Source: an uncultured Erythrobacter sp.
GTDB taxonomy: Bacteria > Pseudomonadota > Alphaproteobacteria > Sphingomonadales > Sphingomonadaceae
Length of the DNA: 64,000 bases
Direction: 5' to 3'
Assembly (NCBI GenBank): GCA_947503275.1
Contig: CANNCZ010000001.1
Location: 682,001-746,000, forward strand
Made by a program: the position numbers and the translations under genes. How positions within the stretch are numbered: the stretch's first letter is position 1; each line of letters starts with the position of its first letter. The notes beneath the pieces are model-generated. The model made no database searches. It was not told the origin of the DNA and worked only from the letters and a program-made list of their open reading frames with translations. Of the stretch, positions 27,106-34,822 are shown piece by piece.

Positions 27106-28014
27106 ATGGATAGAAATGTTAGCTGGAACCCGCCTGCCGATAGCGGGATTAGTGTTCGCTTTATTGAGACAAACGGCCTGACGTTCGAGGTTGCTGAGGC
27201 GGGTGCCAAAGAGAGCTCGGGTAATCATCTTGCGCTATGCCTCCACGGCTTTCCAGAGCTGAACTATTCCTGGCGGCATCAAATCGCGTCTTTAGTAGCG
27301 AAGGGGTACCGTGTTTGGGCACCCAATCTGCGCGGCTATGGAGCGACCGACCGGCCCGGAGATATGCGCGAATATGCACTCAATAGGCTGACCCAAGACG
27401 TCGCTGACCTGATCGACGCCAGCGGGGCGAGCAAGGTCACTTTGATCGCGCATGATTGGGGCGGGGCGATTGCGTGGATGTTCGCAATCCAGAAACTGCG
27501 CCCACTCGAACGGCTGATCGTGATGAACCTGCCTCATCCCAAAGTGTTTCAGCGCGAGGCAAAGAAATGGCGGCAGCTCAAACGCAGCTGGTACATCTAT
27601 TTCTTTCAGCTCCCCCGGCTTCCAGAGATGCTGCTGGGGCGCAAGAACGGAACGGCAATTGGCGGTCTGTTCGAAAAGACCTCCTCGCGGCCAGAGCGCT
27701 TTGGTCCCGAGGTGCAGCGTATCTACAACGAGGCATCCGCGCGGCCCGGTGCTCTAACAGCGATGGTCAATTATTACCGCGCTTTGCGATATTCGAAGGC
27801 CGATGCGCTGGGCGATGGGATGGTTGATATTCCGGCGCTGTTGATTTGGGGCGAGGATGATATCGCGCTCGGCATTCACTGCACCGAAGGGACGGAGGAA
27901 TGGGTTCGTAACCTGACCCTGAAACGTCTGCGCGGAATATCGCATTGGGTGCAGCAAGATGCGCCCGATGAAGTGAATGCGATCCTGTCTGAGTGGTTGC
28001 CTCAAGCCGAGTGA
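27106..28014 (+). CDS. epoxide hydrolase-like alpha/beta hydrolase
   Basis: A 302-aa enzyme with HGFPELNYSWRHQ as oxyanion and entrance motif, the nucleophile Asp in AHDWGGAIAW, the acidic residue in WGEDDIALG and the His in GISHWVQQDAPDEV. The Asp nucleophile, the HGFPE motif and the Tyr residues of the cap are characteristic of soluble epoxide hydrolases. The substrate is unknown. The gene ends one base before the stop of the convergent transporter gene. Confidence 0.87.
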   Translation: MDRNVSWNPPADSGISVRFIETNGLTFEVAEAGAKESSGNHLALCLHGFPELNYSWRHQIASLVAKGYRVWAPNLRGYGATDRPGDMREYALNRLTQDVADLIDASGASKVTLIAHDWGGAIAWMFAIQKLRPLERLIVMNLPHPKVFQREAKKWRQLKRSWYIYFFQLPRLPEMLLGRKNGTAIGGLFEKTSSRPERFGPEVQRIYNEASARPGALTAMVNYYRALRYSKADALGDGMVDIPALLIWGEDDIALGIHCTEGTEEWVRNLTLKRLRGISHWVQQDAPDEVNAILSEWLPQAE

Positions 28015-28015
28015 A

Positions 28016-29422
28016 TCAGGCCCGCTGCGGCATCCTGACGAATATCAGCACCAACAGGCCAATACCGAACAAGAGGCAGATTGAGGCCATGCCGATGCGC
28101 TGATCATTGAATGCGGTGGTGAACCATTCCACAAGCAATGGCCCCATCCACACGGTGATCGTTCCAGCGATCGCATAAAGCCCAAAGAACTCTCCACTCC
28201 GACCTGCTGGTGCAAGCGTGACCAACATCGCGCGGCTTGATGATATGCTTGCTGTGACGGTAACGGCGACGATGCTTACGAGGCCCAGATAGGTTAGGTC
28301 GGACAGGGTCTTGAACACCAGTCCATCCCACACCTGATAGTTGTCGACCATGCCGAACAGCAATGTGTCTTGAGTAAGTGAAAGCTGTGTTGAGAACGCC
28401 AGCACCATCACCACTATCTCAATGATGAGAGCATTTTTGACGCCGACCTTGCCATCGAGCCAGCCTCCAAAAATGCCGCCAGCAAAGGCCCAGGCAGAAC
28501 CGAATATCGCGAAACACAGCATTTCGAGGAAACCCCAATCAAGGAACAGCGCGACATAGACTGCGCTAAGGGCGAGCAAGGCTGCCATACCATCTTGATA
28601 GAACATCCGCGCGATCAGGAACTTCATCAGATCAGGGTACTTGGTCGCCTCACGCAGTGTTTTGAGAACAGTCTGAAATCCGCTGACAATGGCAGCGCGC
28701 CAGCTTGCGCCGGGCACGCCGGGGTCTTTGGCATTGAGGAAGAAGGGGATGGAGAAAGTGACCAACCAAACCGCACAAATTGGGCCCGCGATCCGGGCAT
28801 GGTCGAATGTGGAAAGGTCCAGTCCGAATTGCGGCTCTGCAAAAGGCCATTGGATCGCACCGGGTAAAATGAGCAAAAGCGCAATCGCGACAAAGATCAA
28901 CACGGCGGCCAGATTGCCTAGACCCAGTCCAAGCCCCGAAATCATCGAAAGCCGCTCTGGTTCGCCCGAGACCGACAGCATCGCGTTGTGCGTGACCTCG
29001 GAATAGGTGTAGCTGACATAAGCGACCACGAGCAGCGACATGATTGCCCAGACCGGCAATCCTTCACCGCCGGGCTGCGCAAACCATAGCATCGCTGAAC
29101 ACGCGGCAATCGCGCCGAGGAAGACCGCCAGTAGCGGTTTTAACCGGCCGCCGCGATCCAGTGCGGCGCCCAAGAATGGCGCTGAAAGAGCAGCAATCAA
29201 TCCGGCCCATTTGGTCACAGAGGCGATTGTCGCCTGACCTTGGGCATTGGCGGTCCTGAGCGCTTCGTCAGGTTCCAGTGCGTCCAAGTCGCCGCTTGCA
29301 AGCAAGTCTGCGCCGATAATGTCGCGTGCGAAATAGGGCGCGAAAATATAGATGACGATCAGGATGTAATACGGGTTGCGTGCCCATTCGAATACTGCCC
29401 ATGCAAAGCCTGTTTTGCCCAT
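28016..29422 (-). CDS. Atg22/UMF1-like MFS transporter
   Basis: A 468-aa protein with about twelve hydrophobic segments. The start GFAWAVFEWARNPYYILIVI is typical of the UMF1/Atg22-like branch of the major facilitator superfamily. Helix 2-3 has the LDRGGRLKP loop, and GWLDGKVGVKN forms the matching loop in the second half. Members are proposed to export amino acids or other small solutes, but the substrate here is unknown. The 128 bases between this gene and phaZ hold no gene. Confidence 0.85.
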   Translation of the reverse strand: MGKTGFAWAVFEWARNPYYILIVIYIFAPYFARDIIGADLLASGDLDALEPDEALRTANAQGQATIASVTKWAGLIAALSAPFLGAALDRGGRLKPLLAVFLGAIAACSAMLWFAQPGGEGLPVWAIMSLLVVAYVSYTYSEVTHNAMLSVSGEPERLSMISGLGLGLGNLAAVLIFVAIALLLILPGAIQWPFAEPQFGLDLSTFDHARIAGPICAVWLVTFSIPFFLNAKDPGVPGASWRAAIVSGFQTVLKTLREATKYPDLMKFLIARMFYQDGMAALLALSAVYVALFLDWGFLEMLCFAIFGSAWAFAGGIFGGWLDGKVGVKNALIIEIVVMVLAFSTQLSLTQDTLLFGMVDNYQVWDGLVFKTLSDLTYLGLVSIVAVTVTASISSSRAMLVTLAPAGRSGEFFGLYAIAGTITVWMGPLLVEWFTTAFNDQRIGMASICLLFGIGLLVLIFVRMPQRA

Positions 29423-29550
29423 TGCTCCGCCAGTGCCGTGATGGGCACGGGTGTGAGGCGGTTTAGCGGCGGATTCCGCCTGTGGTGCGGCTGTTGCTAT
29501 CGCATCTCTCCCAAAGCCTCCGCCTCAAACGGGCGGATGGCTGGTCATTC

Positions 29551-30402
29551 TTAGGCCGCTAATTCTTCATCCTGCGTCGCAGGGCGATCAAGAAACCCAC
29601 GCATTGCATCGACGCTTTCATCTTTGTGGCTGAGCAAGAAGAGGTGCCCGCCGCCTTTCATCACCACAAGTTCACTATTGGGGATCAGCATGTCGAGGAA
29701 CTTACCATTGGCCAGCGGCACAATTGCATCGTCATCGCCCATCATGATCAGCGTGTCCTGCTTTAACAGGAACGGCAAAGCAGGCGCGCTGGTCCAGCCG
29801 AGCATCGCGATCAGTTGATACATATATCCACGCGGGGAGGGTGGTTTGAGGCGCGACATGTGCCCGCCTTTACCCTGTGATTTACCTAGGCCTTCGCCAT
29901 AGAGCGTCTCAAAATTCTTCATCATGAATTCGGGATCAATATAACGGCGCGGATTGGCCATTTTGGTAAGCGCTTTGGGGCTGCCCGGCATCATCAACAT
30001 GCCTGCACTGGTCGCGATCAGCACCACACGGCGGACGCGCGCGGCGTGCTGCATGGCAAAGTGTTGCGCGATCCCGCCGCCCCAGCTGATGCCCATGACA
30101 TCGACATCACCAACGCCCAATTTGTTGAGCAATTGCGATGCAGTCCAGCTCATCGTGAAGGGGTTATACGGCACCAGCGGCTCAGGCGATTCGCCCACAC
30201 CGGGCATATCGAACATGATAAAGGGGCGCTCTGTCAGCGTTTGCGCGAGAGGCGCGACCGCTTCGATATTTGCGCCGATCCCGTTGAAGAACAACACGGG
30301 CAAATGGTCCGAAGGCTCATCCAGCCTCCATGTAGCAGTCCGTAGCGTCCGACCGCCCACTTCTTCCATGCTGACGACAGCGCCGTCCATCACATCCGTC
30401 AC
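29551..30402 (-). CDS. phaZ: intracellular poly(3-hydroxyalkanoate) depolymerase
   Basis: A 283-aa alpha/beta hydrolase that breaks down stored PHA granules. The sequence LFFNGIGANIEAVAPLAQ, the nucleophile elbow GISWGGGIAQQ-like GISWGGG, PGSPKALTKMANPRRYIDPE and GDDDAIVPL with final GGGHLFLL closely follow Pseudomonas-type PhaZ. The frame is open to 30594, but the extra residues are Arg/Lys-rich and unlike the family. I chose GTG 30402, which has AAAGGA ten bases upstream; ATG 30390 is possible. It follows phaC on the same strand, so synthesis and mobilisation are linked. Confidence 0.88.
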   Translation of the reverse strand: MTDVMDGAVVSMEEVGGRTLRTATWRLDEPSDHLPVLFFNGIGANIEAVAPLAQTLTERPFIMFDMPGVGESPEPLVPYNPFTMSWTASQLLNKLGVGDVDVMGISWGGGIAQHFAMQHAARVRRVVLIATSAGMLMMPGSPKALTKMANPRRYIDPEFMMKNFETLYGEGLGKSQGKGGHMSRLKPPSPRGYMYQLIAMLGWTSAPALPFLLKQDTLIMMGDDDAIVPLANGKFLDMLIPNSELVVMKGGGHLFLLSHKDESVDAMRGFLDRPATQDEELAA

Positions 30403-30535
30403 GTAAAACCCGTCCTTTCGCGGCGCGCATTTGTTTGTTTTGTCGCTGCGCGCTGGGTGGGAGGCACATATCGCAGATCCCTTGCGACACCTGCCTCCCA
30501 TAAGCTGTAAACTTACGATTACCGGTCGGTATGTA

Positions 30536-32233
30536 TCAGACTTCTTCGACGACGTAGAGTCCCGGGGCCTTCTCTTGCGGGGGAAATTCCGCATTGCCCA
30601 ATGCTTCGGGCGCCGGCTGTTTCTTGCCAGAGCGGGCTTGGATCCACTCCATCCAATACGGCCACCAGCTGCCCTTTACCTCTTCAGTGCCTTCCAGCCA
30701 CTTGTCGGCCGTGTCAGGCAGTTTGCCCTTTTTAGACTGAACGAAATACTTCGCTTTAGGATTGGTAGGCGGGTTCAGGATCGCCTGCATATGACCTGAT
30801 TGGCTGAGCACATAGGTGACGTTCTTTGATCCGAACAGCTGCGTAGAGCGATAGGTCGCCTTCCAAGGAGTGATGTGGTCTGTGACCCCGCCAAGGATGA
30901 AGAGGTCCGCGGTGACTTTGGACAGGTCAACCTTGTGATCCGCCATCTCGACTGTGCCAGGCGTGGAAAAGGCAAGCTCTTCATAAAGCGTCAGGAAATC
31001 GCCCATCAGACTGGCGGACAAATTGGTCGCATCCGAATTCCAGAACAGCACATCAAACGCCGGCGGGTCCATGCCCAGCAGGTAATTATTGATGACATAA
31101 TTCCAGATGAGGTCATTGGGCCGCAGCCACGCAAAGCCGCGCGCCAGATCATCGGCTTTGATAATGCCCTTTTTCGCCGCGCGCTGACGCGCAAGCTGCA
31201 TGCCATTCTCGCTAATCAGCGAACCGGCCTCGATATCGGTTTGCTTGGGATGCAGCACGCACACCATCAATGTGAGTGTGCCGAGAACATTGTTGTTTGT
31301 CGCAGCCAGCTTTGATGCCAGCACCGATGCGGTTTGCCCGCCTGAACAGCCAGCCGAAACATTTACCTTCTTTGATCCCGAAATCGCAGAAACCGCCGCT
31401 AGAGCCTCTTCGCATGACGCGATGTAGTCGGCCATATCCCAATGGCCCTGTTCCTTGGAAGGGTTGCGCCAAGAGATCACGAAGGTCTGCAGACCATTAT
31501 CGACCTGCCATTTGATGATCGATTTTTCCGGCGACAGATCATTGATGTACATCTTGTTGATCTGTGGTGGGATGGTCAGTTGAGGGATCGCATACACCTC
31601 ATCCGTGGTCGGCGCATAATGGATCAGCTCCATCATCTCTGTGCGCAAGACCACATTGCCCTTGGACGTCGCGACATTCTCACCCAGTTTGAACGGGCGC
31701 TTGTCGACTTGGCTTACCATGCCCTTGTTATGGACGATGTCATTATAAGCGTTCTGCAATCCTTTGATCAGGGATAGGCCGCCGGAATTGATGATCTGTT
31801 TTTGCGCAATGGGATTGCCAGCCAGTGTGTTGGTTGGCGCGATACTGTCGATGATGATGTTGGAGATGAAATTGGCGCGGTTACGCTCCAGATCATCCAG
31901 CTCCAGCTCCTCGATCCAATTGCGCATCCCCTTTTGCACGGCAAGGTAGTACTGCGCACCGGCTTTGAAGAACGGGTTGAACTGCCATGCGGGGTCATGA
32001 AAGCGTTTGTCTTTGGGGTGAGGGGCGAGGTCGCTTTTGCCGGTAACGATCTTGACCATGTCTTCGCCCATGGTCTGCGCATGGCGCATGATGCGTTGCG
32101 GGTCAGATGCCGTTTCGCGCAAAAGCAGCGCAACCGCGCTTACAAAATCCTCACGCGCTACACCGATCAACGGACCCAGTGCATTGGTTGATTGTGCCGC
32201 TTCGTTTTCGAGCTTTACACCGCCATTTGGCAT
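30536..32233 (-). CDS. phaC: PHA synthase, class II-like
   Basis: Polymerises (R)-3-hydroxyacyl-CoA into polyhydroxyalkanoate granules. The 565-aa length matches class II (about 560 aa). The lipase-like box is AGCSGGQTAS with the catalytic Cys, followed by Asp in GGVTDHITPWKATYRS and His in SQSGHMQAILNPP. PSKEQGHWDMADYI is also typical. I use the ATG at 32233, preceded by GGGGAG; a longer frame starts at 32266. phaZ follows after 133 bases. Class II relatives favour medium-chain monomers, but monomer preference here is inferred only from similarity. Confidence 0.93.
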   Translation of the reverse strand: MPNGGVKLENEAAQSTNALGPLIGVAREDFVSAVALLLRETASDPQRIMRHAQTMGEDMVKIVTGKSDLAPHPKDKRFHDPAWQFNPFFKAGAQYYLAVQKGMRNWIEELELDDLERNRANFISNIIIDSIAPTNTLAGNPIAQKQIINSGGLSLIKGLQNAYNDIVHNKGMVSQVDKRPFKLGENVATSKGNVVLRTEMMELIHYAPTTDEVYAIPQLTIPPQINKMYINDLSPEKSIIKWQVDNGLQTFVISWRNPSKEQGHWDMADYIASCEEALAAVSAISGSKKVNVSAGCSGGQTASVLASKLAATNNNVLGTLTLMVCVLHPKQTDIEAGSLISENGMQLARQRAAKKGIIKADDLARGFAWLRPNDLIWNYVINNYLLGMDPPAFDVLFWNSDATNLSASLMGDFLTLYEELAFSTPGTVEMADHKVDLSKVTADLFILGGVTDHITPWKATYRSTQLFGSKNVTYVLSQSGHMQAILNPPTNPKAKYFVQSKKGKLPDTADKWLEGTEEVKGSWWPYWMEWIQARSGKKQPAPEALGNAEFPPQEKAPGLYVVEEV

Positions 32234-32308
32234 CAAACGTTCTCCCCTTGTGCGCAGCCAATTCACATCACCTATCTGCGCTGATCAACAGATGGCCTGC
32301 AATTGCAT

Positions 32309-32401
32309 TTATGGCAAGGTGACGCTTACGTGCGCCTCCAGTTCCCAGACGCGCTTGTCATGCTCCTGATCGTAGTGTGTTGGTAAAGCAAAATTAGCCA
32401 T
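32309..32401 (-). CDS. possible 30-aa peptide upstream of phaC
   Basis: A short frame encoding MANFALPTHYDQEHDKRV then WELEAHVSVTLP. GAAGGG lies seven bases before the ATG, a good ribosome site. It is on the phaC strand and ends 75 bases before phaC, in the 213-base divergent gap. Its acidic, aromatic composition resembles no family I know. It may be a small protein, a leader peptide or chance. Confidence 0.4.
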   Translation of the reverse strand: MANFALPTHYDQEHDKRVWELEAHVSVTLP

Positions 32402-32446
32402 TCTTTCACCCTTCGACCCTAACCGATACGCATTGAGTTTGGAGCA

Positions 32447-34660
32447 ATGGCACAAATGAGTGGCTTTCTATCGCGTTTGACTGGTGGGCAGACGAAGGAA
32501 GCGGGCGATCAGGACGCAGGTTCCGCGCCTGCGCCGACGCCTGTGCCATCATTTGACCATGCAAGCCGCGCGCGTTTGTTGGAGAGCCTTGAGAATTCCA
32601 ATCTCGGTTGGTTCTGGGCCAGTGATGCCACTGGACGGCTGGTTTATATCTCGCAACCTGCAGCACAGCGTATCGGTAAGCCCGCAGAAGAGATCACCGG
32701 GAGGGCAATCACACAGGTATTCCTGCCCATCGAAGGTGGTGAGGATTCCGGGCATGAACGCCCGTTCAAATTCCAACTGGCTGCCCGCAACTCGATCAAG
32801 CCTGTGACCGTCCTCCTCGACATGGGTAAAACCAAGTCGTGGTGGGAGATCGCTGGTGTCCCGCAGACGGATGCAGAGGGCAATTTCACAGGTTATCACG
32901 GCATCGCCCGCGACGTGTCTGACACTTACGAGAGCAAGCGTGATGCGGAAAAGATGTCGCGCTACGATTCTCTAACAGGTCTCGCCAACCGCCACCGCAT
33001 GACACAAAAACTCGCGGCGACTTTGACCGCGTTTAAGGTGTCCAAGCGTTCGTGTGCGATCATGCTGATCGACCTTGATCGGTTTAAGCAAGTCAATGAC
33101 ACGATGGGGCATCCTGCGGGCGATGAACTGCTCAAGCAGGTATCCGCAAGGCTCAAACGCATCCTTGGTGAAGAGGTTGAGCTGGGCCGGATTGGCGGCG
33201 ACGAATTTCAGGTCATCATGCCCGATCAAGAGGATCGCGGCGTTCTGGGCGATTATGCTAAACGCGTTATCCAGATGGTTTCGCAGCCTTACTCCATCAA
33301 CGGAATGCGCGCGGTGATCGGCGCTTCTGTCGGGGTTGCTGTTGCACCGTTTGACGGCATTGACGAAGAAGAACTCGTCAAAGCGGCCGACCTTGCGCTC
33401 TACGCCGCCAAAGGGGGAGGGCGCGGTCAATTCCGGTTCTACTCCAGCGACCTGCGTGACCGTGCAAGCTATCGCCATCAAATCGAATCCGACCTACGCG
33501 ATGCGATCGCTCGCGATGAGTTGGAGATGCATTACCAACCCATCGTTGATGTGAATACGCACCGGGTAAAATGTGTTGAGGCGTTGATGCGCTGGAACCA
33601 CTCAGATCGCGGCATGATCTCGCCTGCGGACTTCATCCCGGTGGCTGAAGAAGTCGGCATTATCCGCGAGCTTGGCGCTTGGGCGTTGGAGGATGTTTGC
33701 AAGACCCTCCAATCGTGGCCCGGTGACATCATCGGCGCGGTCAATGTGTCGGCTGTGCAGTTTGCGTCAGAGGACTTTGTGAGCATCGTCCAACGTGTGC
33801 TCAACTCCACGGGCATCGAGCCGGGACGGGTTGAGCTGGAAATCACCGAATCCGTGTTTGTCGGCGATATGGACCGCGCACAGCAGGTCTTCACCGATCT
33901 CAAAGCACTGGGCGTGCGCCTCTCGCTTGATGATTTCGGGACCGGCTATTCCTCGCTCGGCTATCTGCGCGATGCGCCTTTTGACAAGATCAAAATCGAC
34001 CAGAGCTTTGTGCGCGGCTGCACTGCGGAAGACAGCAAGAACGATGCGATTATCGCTGCGGTTGTCTCCCTATCACGGGCGTTGGGCATGGATACGGTTG
34101 CAGAGGGTGTTGAGACCAAGGACGAGTTAGCCGCTGTCACCGCAGAGGGCGTAACGCATCTTCAAGGGATGCTGTTCTCACGCGCGATCCCAAGTGCAGA
34201 AATCCTCGCCAGGCTTGAAGCAGGCGAATTGGTCTTTGAGCCACGCGGTCCCGAGAAATACCGTCCCGAACGGCGCACCGAATTCCGCAAGATCGGTCTG
34301 ATCCACGGCAATGATCGCTACAATGTCTTCCTGCGCAATCTGTCAAAGACCGGTGCGAAGATCGAAGGGTTGCTCGAAGTGCCGATAGGCACTGACTTCG
34401 TGCTTGATCTTGGCGGGGGACAGCTGGCAGTTGCCACCGTCAGACGCTCCGAAGGCTTTAGTCAGGGCGTGGAGTTCGAAACGTCACTGATCAGCGACGG
34501 GTCCGATGGTCTATGCACACGCCACCGGGTCTCACCCTATCAGATTGAGGCCGCAGGTAAGCCGCTACGCTCCCTCAATGACGAAGCCGTCGCCGCAATC
34601 ACGGGCAATCTCAGTTCGACGACCAAAGCGTTCATCGAAGTCGAAATCGCTCGCCACTAA
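32447..34660 (+). CDS. PAS-GGDEF-EAL-PilZ cyclic-di-GMP protein
   Basis: A 737-aa cytoplasmic protein combining all three c-di-GMP modules. A PAS-like sensor at about residues 45-155 (LGWFWASDATGRLVYIS) is followed by a diguanylate cyclase with intact GGDEF at 250-254. A phosphodiesterase domain then has EALMRW from 378, plus DDFGTGYSSL, IKID and AEGVE. A C-terminal PilZ domain from about 605 has RRTEFR and NLSKTG, the RxxxR and NxSxxG ligand motifs. The usual inhibitory-site RxxD before GGDEF is absent. Both enzyme sites look competent. ATG 32456 is an alternative start. A paralogue follows. Confidence 0.93.
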   Translation: MAQMSGFLSRLTGGQTKEAGDQDAGSAPAPTPVPSFDHASRARLLESLENSNLGWFWASDATGRLVYISQPAAQRIGKPAEEITGRAITQVFLPIEGGEDSGHERPFKFQLAARNSIKPVTVLLDMGKTKSWWEIAGVPQTDAEGNFTGYHGIARDVSDTYESKRDAEKMSRYDSLTGLANRHRMTQKLAATLTAFKVSKRSCAIMLIDLDRFKQVNDTMGHPAGDELLKQVSARLKRILGEEVELGRIGGDEFQVIMPDQEDRGVLGDYAKRVIQMVSQPYSINGMRAVIGASVGVAVAPFDGIDEEELVKAADLALYAAKGGGRGQFRFYSSDLRDRASYRHQIESDLRDAIARDELEMHYQPIVDVNTHRVKCVEALMRWNHSDRGMISPADFIPVAEEVGIIRELGAWALEDVCKTLQSWPGDIIGAVNVSAVQFASEDFVSIVQRVLNSTGIEPGRVELEITESVFVGDMDRAQQVFTDLKALGVRLSLDDFGTGYSSLGYLRDAPFDKIKIDQSFVRGCTAEDSKNDAIIAAVVSLSRALGMDTVAEGVETKDELAAVTAEGVTHLQGMLFSRAIPSAEILARLEAGELVFEPRGPEKYRPERRTEFRKIGLIHGNDRYNVFLRNLSKTGAKIEGLLEVPIGTDFVLDLGGGQLAVATVRRSEGFSQGVEFETSLISDGSDGLCTRHRVSPYQIEAAGKPLRSLNDEAVAAITGNLSSTTKAFIEVEIARH

Positions 34661-34822
34661 GCCTTCCGTCACACTGTTGAACCGAGCTGCGGGCAATGCG
34701 CGTTGTCAGGATTTTTGACACCTGCGCGGAGATCTTAGGCAAATAATAACCAACTGGCTTTACACATGATCAAGGACGCACTGCGTCCGATGGGTTTAGA
34801 ATGGTGAAGAGGATAAGCGCGA

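Noticed and set aside
30403..30594. N-terminal extension of phaZ overlapping phaC
   Set aside because: The added residues are basic and unlike PhaZ proteins; a GTG with AAAGGA lies at the family-consistent position.
34774..34788. GGACGC-ACT-GCGTCC hairpin before the second c-di-GMP gene
   Set aside because: The stem is six pairs with no T tract and no riboswitch-like context; it could be chance.
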